Shown piece after piece: positions 1 through 19,029 of a stretch of DNA of 64,000 bases (within the stretch, counting starts at the first letter, position 1; every line of letters begins with the position of its first letter). This DNA comes from Trematomus loennbergii (lineage: Eukaryota; Chordata; Actinopteri; Perciformes; Nototheniidae): positions 11,710,325-11,774,324 of the forward strand of contig JAAOOA010000033.1 in the NCBI GenBank assembly GCA_012861695.1, in the 5' to 3' direction. Both the position numbers and the translations under genes were made by a program. The notes below the pieces were generated by a model. That model saw only the letters and a list, made by a program, of their open reading frames with translations. It ran no database searches and was not told the origin of the DNA.

Positions 1-2051
1 CTAACAAGAAAACACCTTTGAATTTATACCTCCGCCAAAAAATGAATATATTCAATGCATATTATAATAATTAATAAAAGTACATGCATATAAAAACCTT
101 TCAGCACTTACTGATGCATGTCTCTCTTCCTTTCCTACCTCTATATGGCTGTTTTATCAATCATTGTTCAAATGAAGTGTATACCCAATGTATTTTTAAC
201 TCCATCACAGTAATCATGCAGAAAATATCTGAAATACCTCATAAGACAATGTTTGAATATCCTTAAAAAATCCTCTGTATCTGCAAAACTCAATTTGATG
301 AACATCTGTTCCCTGTACACTTACAATGGAACAAAGTAATACAGCCTACATTGGGAATAGTGCTCGACTAGGCAGTGTCACATCCTTTTAAGTTACAGTA
401 GGGAGAAAAAAAAAACCCAATCCGATTCAAGCACCAGGGAATTAGGTTATTAATAATTAGCCCAATTCTAACAAGTTCAAGAGGTCACTTAACATTTCTC
501 TCTTTCACCTCTATTTACTCTTTTTTAGTCACTATTTCTGCCTCAGGCCACTCGTTTGGTCCCTGTCCTCCCACCTCCCTGCTCCTTCCCTTTGTCCGCT
601 GTCTCTTTCTTCCTCGTGTCCTGCCGTCTCCCCTCACTTCAGGGGCAATGAGAGTCAGCTGTCAGCACCACAGCGTCTCCTGAGCTCTGAGCAGACCCGA
701 CAGCAGCACTGATCAGATCACTCACTGAACGTCTCTCTCCGGGCATCACTCGCACACAGCTATTTATACTGCCGGTTACACTGTTTTATTTATTCATTAG
801 CCTGTTTTTTTTCTGTCTGGTAAGTTTTTTGTTTATTCATGTGCGTGTGGGCCTGACTCTAACTTGGCTTTTTTTGATGATTTGAATGCAAAAGTCAAAT
901 ATATATCCGACTAATTTTCTCCATAGTGCCTCCTGGGTACCTTGAGGCGATTCATCATTTAAACATTAGACCTGCGGTACGAGAGGGGAAAATGTTAATA
1001 TATTATTCAGTACTTCTAATTCTGGTCCGTTCCTTTTCTGGCTCTGTCTATACCTGTCTGGATCAGCATTCTCTTTATCTGTTGCCTACTGCTGGTCATA
1101 AATAGGACTATTTACTTGGAAAGTATCAGGTGTGCAGTGAAGTAGATATATTTTCACTGTTGTCATTCCCTGGGACACACACGGTCATTTGAGTTGGTGC
1201 AAGCAAATGTAACCCCAACAAATATGTTTTTTTTTTACAAATCAAGTCATTGCCAACATTTGAAAAAGTCTTAATTAGCCTTCTTTACTTTGTTTTTGTC
1301 CTCTATAATGGTTATTTGCATAATAAATTAATACTTTATTTTATGTATTTTTTAAACATTTGCTTTGATTTAGAACAACTTAGTCAAATAGTAGCACCCT
1401 AACATCTTTACTTGCACCCTAACACACTGCAACGACTAGAACCAACAGCCAACGTGTCTGTGTAAGAGGAAATATGTCTCAATACCAACTGAACAATATC
1501 GATTTGTTTATTGATTTTTGGTATTAAACGTGAAACAAAGCAGCTTGTGTCGACAGTTTTCACACCACTCTCGCTCACCACTTAGCTTCCTCTAAATTCC
1601 TGCGTCCTTGTAAACATCATTCTTTTTGTTCAGCCGTATCCTTGTTCAAGTGGGGGCCCTTGAGATCTGGTTGTATCACATAATTGTCATGCCTATCATG
1701 TCTTTCCTGTCTGTTATCAAAGAATGCACTTTTTGATGTTTCTCCACTCATTTCTCCATGTTATTTGTATGTACGAATGCTTATTTAGGCTGACTTGAAT
1801 TGCCAACTTTAAGGGACCAGTATTGAATGGATGTTATATATAAATAGCCTTTTGACATGTTTTTTGTTTCAGTAAATGTCTATTCTTAATATTTTGCCCC
1901 AACTTTACCAGTGTGGCAACTGTCTTTGTTCAATAAAGTGTATGAGTTGTTTATAGTGAGCACCATTAGTAGAGCCAGTGGCCTCTCCCTGCCCTCAAAG
2001 CCTTGACAAACTCTACCTTTTAAACTAAAAGCTCTGTGGCAGATTTTAGTC
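1..2051. other. Upstream intron, no gene seen
   Basis: This is AT-rich DNA without a convincing exon. A C/T-rich stretch (about 480-620) runs into a somewhat GC-richer patch to about 780. A donor-like GTAAGT lies at 820-825. No ORF of the FSTL signal-peptide type precedes it, so I do not call an exon. A non-coding 5' exon here cannot be excluded. Confidence 0.5.
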
Positions 2052-2090
2052 CAGCTTTTAGCTTTTAGCTTTTAGCTTTTAGTTTTCCAG
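2052..2090. repeat. Short tandem repeat, AGCTTTT unit
   Basis: About four to five copies of AGCTTTT, the last one altered, lie about 30 bases before the MITE at 2120. Confidence 0.75.
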
Positions 2091-2119
2091 CACTGTGGGT
2101 CAAAGTGTATTTTTTAACT

Positions 2120-2603
2120 TTAAAGGGGACCTATCATGCAAAATGCACTTTTGTACGTCTTTTATACATGAATATGTGTCCCCGGTGTTCCAGGGAACCC
2201 ACCAAGTGTCAGAAAACACAACCCTCTCTATTTTCCTCCATACCCAAATCTCTAAAAAAGGAGCTGCAACGGATCTGATAAAAACTGATCCAGATTTGAG
2301 CACTGTCCTGACGTCAGGACGGTGGCGCTACGGCTATTGGGCCAACTCCACCAATCAGGAGGAGACAGCCACGGCCATTGCCGTTCTAAAGCGCTGGAGA
2401 CGCTGTAGTACATATGCCAGGCCTGTAGATGGTGCTGTTCTCACATAATCTGCCCTTGCAAAAACAGAGCTAAAAAATGTCAAATTGAGCAAAATGAGGC
2501 ATGGCTAAAATGCATGATCTGTTTGGTATAAGTATAAATATGCCTTATATAGGTATGGTCCTACACTATATTATTCAAATATAGCATGATAGGTCCACTT
2601 TAA
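2120..2603. mobile_element. TTAA-flanked MITE, short copy (piggyBac-like)
   Basis: The left end reads TTAAAGGGGACCTATCATGC and the right end GCATGATAGGTCCACTTTAA. They are inverted copies differing at one position. Both ends carry TTAA, the target duplication typical of piggyBac-type DNA transposons. There is no transposase, so it is non-autonomous. The same ends and much of the interior recur at 18305-19887. The 117-residue ORF beginning just upstream at 2095 and spanning most of it has no recognisable domain and is treated as chance. Confidence 0.8.
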
Positions 2604-5600
2604 TTCATAGAGTTAGTCAATAAAGAACCCCTTCTTTCATTTCCAACTTGAATCCTCTCGCTGTCTCATCCTGTGATTCTTTTCTTAGTCAACGTTCTCC
2701 CTCTGTATCTCTCCGTTGAACCATCTACAGCATTTCATTTTCTTCTCACTGCAAGTAGCCTGTGTACCATTAGTTACATCATGACCATGCTTCTTAGTTA
2801 TTTCTGAGGAAAATCCCCTCAGTGAGCCCTTTCACAACCCAACTGAATAAAATAAAAATCTAGCATCATATTTAATATGTTTTGCCTCAATGCTAAGGCA
2901 ATAAAAGGTTACTTTCCCTTTTTTTTCTAGAATTACTCGTTGTTTTTTCTGTCTTACAACATCCTCACCTCAGTTTGCAGAGTCAAATTCATCTCTGCTT
3001 AATTGGATGAGTCTGATTAACACTCCTTGTGGTGTTAGGTCTGATGTTCGCTCATGTAATTGGATGTTTCTCTCGCAAGTGCTTATGCCATTTGAACACA
3101 CATAAGGAGTTTAGATTCGGAACGATCCGTGAACTATACTAAGTTAATGTAATATCACCACACTCTTTTCCATTTGTATGCTTTAGCTTGGTGTAATGGG
3201 AACATCGAAGGTTATAACGTTGTTGTAGAGATAGATTTATATAATGCTACCCAAGCTGTTTCCACTTAAGAGTACTTGAGTCTTAATAGTGTGAAACTGC
3301 AGGAAATTGAATGTCCTCCGCCACGACTCTGTAAACATATTTGTAACAATACATTTGAAAGGTCCATGCAAACAAGCTCTGTTTATATACTGCCAGGTAT
3401 ATTAATTCTGCAGTCCAATACCATTAGCATCAGTATGATGTTTCCTCAGTAAGTGTGTATTAACTCTCAGCTGCTCGTTCACTGTAGCTGTTCTCATGTA
3501 AATTCCTTCACTGGAGTACAATCTTGCTCTGTTTCGTGAATAAATGCTGTATATCTCACTCCTTCACAAAACAGCAATGATCTGATAGATATTGTCTGAT
3601 TGTTATGCAAACATCTCTGCTGAATAACAAACAAATATGTTAGTTTGACATTTACTCATTGTATAGTTATGCAAGCACAAAGGTATCCAAAAAATCAATA
3701 GAGACTGTGCTGCTTCTATATATGCATACATGTTATCTTCCTATCCATCCACAGTCTGTGTAAGTGCAAAGCTCGAGATGAGGTGAAGTGAAAAGCTCCG
3801 TTCACACAGGACTAATATTACCTGGGGGACGCCCAGTGATTTGTAATAATAGCACAGATCTTGTGGGATTTTAATCTTGTGTAATCTTCCATGTCTGCCA
3901 AGGCAGAAGTCCCCTTGATAATACTGTCTTATGCAAATGGGGGTCTCAAACATGATGTATTTCTCAGCCACAGTTTGTTAATCTTTTTTATCTTGTAGAG
4001 TTATTGTTTCCTGCCACAGATGCTTTTGGAAACACCCTCAGTGCCAGCCCATTTTCCCTGGGGTCTGAATTTGTCCAAGACCAACTGTCATGCCTAATTC
4101 AGAAAGTGTGTTGTGTGCTCGACTTTAATGGCTGTGTCTGGCCAAATGTTGCCTGCTTTAAAATGATTGTTCCACAAGTCTCCATCTCCTATCACCCTAT
4201 GTGTAGATATTGGTTTTTCATAAACCCTTTTCTTTCGTTTTTGCCATTGGCGGACTTTAGGAAGTGAAGTCACTCTATAAGAAGGCAGCCTGTCTCCCAC
4301 ACTCTAGGTTAAGTGTTAACTGCGTCTGACATACAGCAGCCAATTTAATGTCCATCTCATCCATCATCACTTAGACTGCCTTAACATCCTGAGAAATAAC
4401 AGTTTATGCTGAGAAATCCTAGATTATCAATCACTCACATACAACTGCACATTTGTTATTAAAGCATAGAGCTCATGAGCTAACAATCAACAAATAAGAC
4501 TGAAATCAATAATGAATCTACCTTAGTAAAGTATTGTCTGTAATTCCTGAGCCAGGGATATCTTATTCCTCTCTGCTATAGAACACTAGTCTTATCCCAA
4601 CACTATTAAAAACTAATCAATGAATATTTTCTATTTTGAAGCTAATTAACATACACTGTCAGACTATCATAAATACACACTCAAACAACTAATGTGTATC
4701 TGCAAGTGAAAATAGCCCCTTAAAGCTACAGTAAACCTTTTCTTCTTTTAAAGAATGTATCTAAATATGTGACCTGTTTTTCAAGACATGTATTTCCAGG
4801 ATTAACTGATTGCTTTTTGTTTACTTTGAGAAAATAAATGGAATACTACCATATCCATAAGACAATGTACAGTACTATAACACTAGGATCAAATTGCGGT
4901 GTAAATAAGTGTGAAAATTAAGACTAAAATTCCAAATTAAATCATAGGTTAATTATAAATATAATCAGTAAATCTCTAAGGCAGAATCATTAATTGAACT
5001 ACGTAGAACTCCATTCTTAAGACGGAATCAAAAACAAATGCATTTCCTTTATCTCATGCTCTTTGAAAGGAATCCTGTTGAGAACAGTAATATGCTGCCC
5101 CTCACACACAAAGGATTTAATGCACACCCCTACCTCTGTGTGAATAGGGCATTAAGCAGCCAAAGCCCACCCGGCAGAGGAAGCAAATTACACGCTGTGT
5201 GAGAGACGCCGTAGCCTCTTGATCTTCCGTCTCACCTTTGCGCCTCATCTCTGCGGCCCCCTGCCCTGCGGGGGCTATTAGTCATCCTGGCTGTGGGAGC
5301 AGGGCCATTGGGGGCGTTTGGTCTGTGTTCTCCCAGAGCCCTGCAGGAAGGGAAGTGCAGGTGTGGTGTCAGCAGAAATACAGTATGTGCTGTAGGGAGA
5401 TGTATAAATAGAGAGATAAATAGCAAAAGGTGAGAGCAAGATGAGGCTGAAGATGGATTGAAGGGATTAAGATGTTGATAATAACCGTGGAATGTAGCGA
5501 GAGCTTACCATGGGAAGGTTTCACAGCTGAGAAGAAACTGTACTTTTAATAAAGGAAAACATGCTAGTGGTAAATTCTACTATGTATTCCAGTCCTTTCC

Positions 5601-7189
5601 ACACACGTATGTACACATTTGCAGACACAAAGCTTTGAAGATCACATTACTCCAAAGACTTGTGTATAGGACACAGGAGAGACGTTTGTTCTTTTCAAAC
5701 ACTTTCCATTTGTATAGTATACACTCTGGAGATGGAATTCTTCTTCCTTCTATATTCCCTACCCTCACATGCCGGCACATACCTTCGCCAGGAAAATACT
5801 TATGAGAGCTTATTTCATCCTTGGCCGTGTTGGCATTAATGTGAACATATGAGTGTGGCAGCTGAAGAGGACTGATGCTTAAGCCTTATGCTGTGGCGGT
5901 AACATTGCCGTAAATAATAACAGAGACTGTGTGAACCAGCCTCTTCCACTCTGTGAGATCCATCACAGGCAGCTATGTGTTGTCTTTTCAAGTGTCTTTT
6001 CTGCACATCTAAATACTTAGATTCCCTTGCATACACACCTTTACAAAGTTAGATCAGAAACAGCAGAGGGTACTCCAAAACGTTGATCCCCTTTTGGAGC
6101 TAGAGCAGATGGTGAGCTATTTGCATTTTGTTTAAACTGTCAGTTGTTTTCGTGAAAAAAACACAACACTCAGGTTGGTATGAATCAAGAGTGTGGATTA
6201 ATGCTTACAATGTTGGAAATAAATGCTTAGCGTCTTAGCATGATGCCGTTTTATAAGGTTGAGTCTTTTCATTAAAACAGGGGAAACATTGTCAGCTGGA
6301 GGAAGTGTTTCTTTCACAGTTTGAATTCAGTGAAGACTTTTCTAAAAGTGTTGAAATATTACCCAATATGTCAATTGTAGTCGGAACACTTCCATCCACC
6401 TGGGAAAAACACTGCCATTCCCTTGCAGCCTCCAATGTCAGAATCAAACTAATTTAACCGAAACTGTGATAATTCCCAGCCTTTGTATATTTAATTATTG
6501 GGGGAAGCCAATGAATCAAAAGTTCATTATTATACAAAAATAAGTCCTGCCACCCTCCCAAATTGTTTCCAGTCCCCTGGGGAGGGCGGCCCACATAGAG
6601 AGAGAAACCGATGCCTGTCAAACCATCGCCAAGGTGACCATGTGACTGACGGCTGCCCACTCTGGTGTCACTGTTGTTTCCCGTTTTGTATACCATCATC
6701 TTTTTGCCTTTACGTGCTCCTTGATTTTACTTTGCCTTTATTTTGCTATTCTCATTTCCATACTCTGTTGGCAATCCAAGTTGCTCAGAGAAAACATGTT
6801 GCTTCTTCCCTACATCAAGACTAACTTTTCTTGCATAAACATTTGTTTAATTTCTGAGTTTGATGAATAGGATTAATCTGTCAACGTTAGTTTTGCAGCT
6901 TATTCTCTTTCTTCGTACATTTGGCTCCAACTTTTAAAGAACAAAACCTCAACGGATGGAAATAAATGAACAAGACTATAGCATGATTCACTCCAAGAGG
7001 AAAAAGATTGAATGATGGTTTCATAATCCAGTTACTAGGTTTTCAACATACAGCCACACATTATGTGCTGAGTAAGGAAGTATAACATCTGGTTCTGGGT
7101 ATTAAACTGATTCCAGGTTTTATTACATGGGCCTGTCCTGGCCTGTGACCAAGCTCCTTGCCAAGCATTAAGAGAAATGTACCTTAAGA
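2604..7189. other. Upstream intron, no gene seen
   Basis: Mostly AT-rich sequence. The only compositional change is a GC-richer island at about 5190-5360, listed separately. ORFs of 60-108 residues occur on both strands but lack domains, signal peptides or good splice context. Confidence 0.6.
5190..5360. promoter_or_regulatory. GC-richer intronic island, candidate conserved non-coding element
   Basis: GC content rises clearly above the flanking AT-rich DNA, with GCGGCCCCCTGCCCTGCGGG in the middle. No repeat signature or coding exon is visible. A regulatory role is only inferred from composition. Confidence 0.25.
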
Positions 7190-7455
7190 AATCTCCAACT
7201 GTGTGGTATGTAAGAGATAATGATGGAGCCCCAGGTAGCAGTAACAGCAGCCGCCGCCCGGCTCTCTCCGGCCTCTATATCAAGAGAGTGGAGCCTCTGT
7301 GGCGCGGCTACAGAAAGGCCTGTATTGATCTTCTGATCCCCGTCTATCAGCTGAGGCAGGAAGATGAGCCCGGTGACATTTTGTCTGAGGCACACTCCGA
7401 TCATCCCCGCTCTGCAGGGGCCCAGTTGGCCTTTCTCTCCGCCCCGCTCCATTAC
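7190..7455. promoter_or_regulatory. GC-richer intronic island, candidate conserved non-coding element
   Basis: A block of complex, CpG-containing sequence (CAGCCGCCGCCCGG and GTGGCGCGGCTACAG) inside AT-rich intron. It is open on both strands (119 codons forward, 94 reverse). That pattern suits a GC-richer non-coding block better than a gene, since neither translation shows a domain. Confidence 0.3.
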
Positions 7456-10400
7456 TGTGTCTCAAGTAAATCCTTTACTCTGCATTTTCTGTTACTGACC
7501 TTGCTGTTCACTCATTTTGGTGTCTTTTTTATTTAACTTTTTCTTAACCCTCTTAAGTCCTCAGTTTGCAATGTTCATCCATTTCTGCTTATTATCTTTC
7601 AACATGAGAATATAGGTATATCGTGCAGGAAGAGGCAGAAAACCCACTGGGCAATTTCGACCTATATATATTTTATTTTTCACAAATACAACAGAAATAA
7701 CAGAAAATAAAAATAATATGACTTCATAATAGGGATTGTAACTATTGCATAAAGAAGACACACAACAAAAATGATGGATATAACAATAAATATACTAAAT
7801 GAAAAGACAGGAAATTAGATTTTTAATGTCTATGTGCGTGGATTCAATTTTTACACTTACAATAACTCCTGAGTAATAGTACATTGGTTATTTTAACTAA
7901 AGAATGCCATATACTTATTTAAAACACTTTTGTCTATCTCAGTACATTTCACTTCCTTAACATGTTTTTTACCTTTTGTTCTGTTTGCAATTTTGAACAC
8001 TGAAATGAAGAAATTCATTCGCCAAACATCATGGGTATAACATCAATGCAAAGTTAATTCCATATTGTACTCTCCCTATTACTGTGCAAGTAACCACATT
8101 ACATGTGTCCCAGCACACAGTGAGACCTCATAAACAGCAGACCAGCTTATCACTTCACATGATAGCTTCTTCCATTTGCATTCTTCCCGATCAATAATTG
8201 GGAAGGGAGGGCGAAGGCAGGAGAAACCGCAAGACACGGGAGGAAAACAGAGTCAGCATGTATTAATAAAGGACGTGACAAGTACTCTAAATGAGCTGTG
8301 AAACTGCCTTCACTCTTACCAACAGCTATGCCTCTTTAGAAATCAGTAAAAGCTTCTTTGCTGTCAATGTTTTGTGTGTCACGATTTCAGCCTCCAATAC
8401 TGATTGTAGCGTCCTTAGTGTGGTGTGTGTCTGTCTGCTAAAGTTGGCCATGGGGACTGAGTGTGTCTGAGCCTAGATGCCATTAACAGTATATCTTCTT
8501 TTTTCAAATATCAGTAAAACCATTCCACGTCTTAGCTGACTGAAATGGCTTTAGTGTCAGTCCATTCAATCACATCTAGTGAACACCAAGGTACTGGCTA
8601 ACTTGCCATTAAGAGAGGTGATGGAGGTAATGGGCAATTTGCAGGAGTTAATGGAGAAAAATGGCTCTGGTACGAAGTTTGTATTAAATATAATTATCTT
8701 CTAAAGTTACTTTGTGTAGTGGCTGTAGTCCTCTCTAGTGTTCAGAGTCAGTCATGAAGAGATGGTGTGATTCAAAGTCAGTCAGTCCACCACTTTGGTC
8801 CAGTCTCAAATATCTAACCAACATTTGGATGCATAGCCATGATATTTTGAGATTGTACCCAAAGGATAAACCCTAATAACTTTGGTCATTCCATGACGTT
8901 CCTCTTGCATCACCTTGAAGTCGACATTTGTGTCATGACATTTTCATAGATTCTTTGGGGAGCAAGTCTACTGGAATCATACTGATAACATCACATAAAC
9001 TGAAGCATAGATAATCACATATGTGTTTTGGTACAGTAACATGGACCTGTACTATTTCCTAATAATTTGACTTTAATCACAGATAAGCTTTTGTAACCTG
9101 TTCAATGCACGAATGAGGGTATTGACTTATCAACACCTTATACATTCAAAACATAAACTTAAATAAATCATAGATGATTCCAACTGAATCATGCACTGGT
9201 AAAAATAATGGGGACACCTTGTCAATTCTTAAATAAATAAAAAAGGGCAAATGAACTCTGCAGTACATTCCATCCCTGCTTATCTGTATTCCTGTTTCCA
9301 TTCTCTGTTTGTTCGCCCTGGAAAATATCATCATTTTGGGTAGAATGCAGTAAAACTGACAGTTTGTTCTTATCTGTGTGTATGGGGCAGCATATCTCAC
9401 CTAGCACCGAGGGCTGCTGTTGTCCATTGATATTCCAGCTCAGCGTGCGTGTCAGAAGCGCTTTGTCTGACCGCGCGGCACAGGGGAGACAGTGTTTGAC
9501 GGCGCGTCTCTGAATTTAATTATCTACAGCTGCTTTAGAGCAAAAAGAATGATCTGTAGGATCAGCAGATGTGACAGAGCTTTTCTTAGGCCACAGAATA
9601 CATATACATGAACACAAGTTTTTATTTCACAGCCAAACTATGCCTACAGCTATAGTCAAACAAGTGAAATCAAATGAGGACACTTTTGGAGCTGGATTAC
9701 ATCTAACAATAGCTTTTTTGCTGGCAAAAAATGTCTACTCTCCGCTTCTGTAAATGTCACACAGTCATATCCTGAAGGGTTTGTGACAAGCGTCTGTGTT
9801 TCCATGGATCAGGGCGGTTTATAACATTGTGGAGCTGCAGGCAGCCGGTCCCACATCAGCAGGGCAAATGTTCTTCCAGTCTAATTAGCAAGAAGCTCGG
9901 CAGCGTCCCTCTGTCTCTGAGGAGGACGTATCAAAAACAACAAACTCCTTCCCTGTGGAGCTGGATTTAATACAAAATAAATAAACTTTGTTGTGATTGC
10001 CTTTAAATGTTAAAGGGATTTAAAGAGCTTTCAAGTCTGTCCTCAGGTATAAATATATCGAGGCATACATTATTTGAGTTGCTAAATAGAGCAAGGGTTT
10101 AGACATAAGCGCTTTGCTTCCAGTGAAGTGACATATATCGACTTGTGTTTTCTCTCTGTCTGTGTTGTGCTCTGTTCTTTAAGCGAGCGGGATGTACAGT
10201 GCATAATGGGATTGTGCATACAGATTGCATGCCTCACTCTGGATTCAAATTACAAATGGCTTCATCACAATGGTACAATGAGGGCTGGGACTGACAAGAT
10301 TGTAGCGTGTCATTCTGTGAGTGTGGTTATGCTCTCATCCACTTAGGCTTGCAAAAAAGGAAACTTATCTTTCAAAAAATATCAGAAAGATAAGCCAAAA

Positions 10401-11039
10401 TGGTCTTTGCACTATTATACAAATCCCGTATGTTACGAAGTACCTTTGCAAAGCACGTCCTCAAAATCTCTTGTTATAGTGGACAATGCCCGGTCTCAAT
10501 TTCCCTGAAGCCCAGCTGAGACAAGCACCAGGCGGGTATTGACAAAAAGAGACAGAGGGAAATAAACACATGCATCCTAAAATAAAATAAAAAAACAGCG
10601 GATCCAGTGAAGAATAAAAAACAGTTTGGACAAGAGTGACAGAATGGGAGGCTTGACACCGGATGGTCAGCCTGGCATTGTCTTGGCACAGCAGAGTGTC
10701 TGGACTTGTAAGAGCCATTTATAAGCACTTTGTCTGCAGCTTAGACAGGGAGGATTATCAAATGGCACTTGTAGCCTCTTTAGAAAGCCACAATTGGAGC
10801 CAACATGGTCCAAGAGAACCTGAAACAATGGAGTAACAGCGAGGATGAACGGCAGCTCTAGGACTTAGCTAAATGTCAGACGGCTTGTGTATTGTAGATG
10901 GAACTTTTATGCGCTATTGTTTCTATTGTTTGCTGTTCGTGTACTCTTTTCTCCGAGCAACATGGGCAAAGGGGTTTGATGGAGTAAAAGGAGAGGAGGG
11001 GATGGGGCAAACAACAGAAAGAAGAAGGAAGGAAGTAAA
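7456..11039. other. Upstream intron, no gene seen
   Basis: No coding exon is visible. Two GC-richer patches lie at 9405-9540 (listed) and roughly 9820-9950. The rest is AT-rich with no repeat ends I can recognise. Confidence 0.6.
9405..9540. promoter_or_regulatory. Candidate conserved non-coding element
   Basis: A short CpG-containing block (GACCGCGCGGCACAGG, ACGGCGCGTCTC) is followed directly by a homeodomain-type core TTAATTATC and CAGCTG. The combination of unique GC-richer sequence and an adjacent TAATTA site is enhancer-like, but only by inference. Confidence 0.25.
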
Positions 11040-11245
11040 GCCACCAATGGGTAATGGCTGCTGGACGGTTGTTGCTAAGCGTTTAATCTCCCACGCTCGG
11101 AGAATACAAACGATCTTGTAATCGTCCCCGACCTTGACATGAACAGCAAGGTCGCAAGGGAGCCGGGCTATTTTGCATTTCCCACAGATGCTTTGCCGAG
11201 ACACGCTGAACAATTAGTAAACTGGATAAAACAAATTGAGTCTGT
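11040..11245. promoter_or_regulatory. Candidate conserved non-coding element
   Basis: Complex, non-repetitive sequence with more GC than its surroundings. It includes ACCAATGGG, an inverted repeat CGATCTTGTAATCG and a CAAGGTCGCAAGGG motif resembling a nuclear-receptor half-site. The overlapping ORFs on both strands lack protein features. Confidence 0.27.
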
Positions 11246-16682
<5,437 letters not shown>

Positions 16683-16870
16683 CAGCACTTCCAGTCATAT
16701 CACATTAGGGAGGGCAGGATTCCTGGCAGACACCACCATGCATAGCTAATCCACATTAAGGATGTTCCGTCGGCACATTAGGTTTAAACTTGTCTGAATG
16801 CAAACCAGAAGGAGATAGAACGACAGAATGTTGGAAATCAGTCAGATGTCAAAGGAATCATACATGTTTC

Positions 16871-17006
<136 letters not shown>

Positions 17007-18304
17007 GAAGCATATCTCTGTTTTTGTAAAAACCACAGAGATATAACAAAGAACAGATTAACCTACCTCTTCCTTTTGAATACATTTATAATGTTTTATC
17101 TATTTTTTTCAGTTGTTTGATTATAGACCTGTATGTATTTAGAGCCCTTTTATGAGCCCAGTCCTTAAAATGTCCATTCAAATGCTTAATGGCAAAAACA
17201 CTGTCCAAATTCAGACTCAGAACAAGACTATCACAGAAGAAAAAAGGAGCTCTCCGCTACCCTACAGCTATGCATTAAGCCATGTGCCAAAATATTTTGG
17301 CCTTTTTTGGTAATTTTGCTGTTAAATTTGATAAACCTAAAAGCTCCGCTGTGAAAACCAATTCCATTCAGCTCAGGGCTACTGTATGGTCAAAGTCACA
17401 GTCTCGAATTTGGCATGTGCTTATGTCGGCTTTCATCTCAACGTATCTGGATTATTGGGTTTCATAGTGTACAACAGTCCATAACTCCTCTGTGGCAAAA
17501 AACTGAGACCATCATTCAATGACTTCCACTCCAACTGTTCATTTAAGTTTGTTTTATTCAATAGGCTTTGCTCCTGAGGTTCAGCAATTCTGGCAGGTAC
17601 TGTAACACATTTCTTCATCACCCAAAATGAAAACACTGACCAGAGTTTGAAGATTGATCTCTCCATATCTGCCTGCCTCAATCAATTCTGGATGTTTTCC
17701 TGGTTCAAATCTTGAAGATAAAAAAAACTTGTTTTTAATTAGATTTGTATTTTACTTTCCCCCAGGCAGAGTGGAGAAAGAGGGGAGATGGTTTAACGGT
17801 TGGAACTACTGTTGACATGTTGAGGCAAACATAGTCACAGAGGCCAAGGAATATTCCACTCGACTATCTGTGGGTATGCAGATATTCCCTTTGATGCCGC
17901 ATAAAGGAGGCTGTAGCCTGCTTCTGACCTGATAGCACAAGTGCTTCTCGATGGGTTTGAAAATGGATTTTGGGTTTGTGACAGGCAGGAGAAGTGATTA
18001 CATGTAGGGTGAAGAGTATGACTTTAAACCTCTGGGATTGTTTGTTGTGTCCTGTCACTGGCGCTTTGTATTCCCACACAGTCTGTTTAGCTGCTACTTA
18101 AATCCGTATTGATGTAACAATAAGTGCACATAGGAGAATAACATTTGGATAACAACGGAGGAAAAATAAACACTTATAAAATGCCATACTCACAAGAATT
18201 ACAGTATTAGGAAACAAAATAGGATAAAGGGCTTTTAATATTTCCACCTTTTCAAGTTAAATTTGGTTTTCATTGCAGCACTTTTTATATTTCTCTAAGC
18301 TAGC
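17007..18304. other. Intron segment, nothing recognised
   Basis: AT-rich sequence between the TG tract and the long MITE. No domain-bearing ORF and no terminal repeats were seen. Confidence 0.6.
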
Positions 18305-19029
18305 TTAAAGGGGACCTATCATGCAAAATGCACTTTTGTACGTCTTTTATACATGAATATGTGTCCCCGGTGTTCCAGGGAACTCACCAAGTGTCAGAAA
18401 ACACAACCCTCTCTCTTTTCCTCCATACCCAAATCTCTAAAAACGGGGCTGCAACGGATCTGATACAGACTGATACAGATTTGAAATTTCTCTGACGTCA
18501 GGAACGAGGAGCTCCGCCTATATGGCCAACTCTCCACCTATCAGGGGAATGTGGGGTTCGGCCACGGCCGGCCATTGCTCGAAAGCGCTGGAGACGCTGT
18601 AGTACATATGACAGGCCTGTAAGTGGCGCTGTAGTCTGCCACAAAAGCAGCGAAGAAGACTTCCCTTGCATGGTTGCCATGGTTGCCCTTCTGTTTATTC
18701 TCCGCTGTGGCTCTTTTTCTCCCTCCCCGAGGCAAGCGTTTGCTCCTGCTGCTGTAATTCAATGCAATCCCTCCCCGTCGAGGCAAGCACTGTAATTCTC
18801 TCCGGTTAGTCCACCAGCAGATGACAAACACCCACCTCTCCGCCTCTTCCAAGGAACGAGGGGACCGTGCGGCAGAGTTTCAGTTCGATTTTTTTTCGCC
18901 GGTCAACATGTCCGTTAAAGTTTAAATCTTCCGATTTTCTAATTAGAAAAGTGCCGGTCAAAGGTCTTCTTTGTTATTTATTGAGCTTTAAAACAAATTA
19001 ATAATGACTCTATATCAGTGTTAATTTTG

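Noticed and set aside
820..825. Possible 5' non-coding exon ending at a GTAAGT donor
   Set aside because: A single donor match in AT-rich DNA is expected by chance, and there is no FSTL-like signal peptide or clear promoter upstream.
2095..2448. 117-codon ORF
   Set aside because: It lies almost wholly inside the TTAA-flanked MITE and shows no domain; the other MITE copy does not keep it.
18541..18852. 103-codon minus-strand ORF, Arg-rich
   Set aside because: It lies within the long MITE, with biased composition and no family resemblance.
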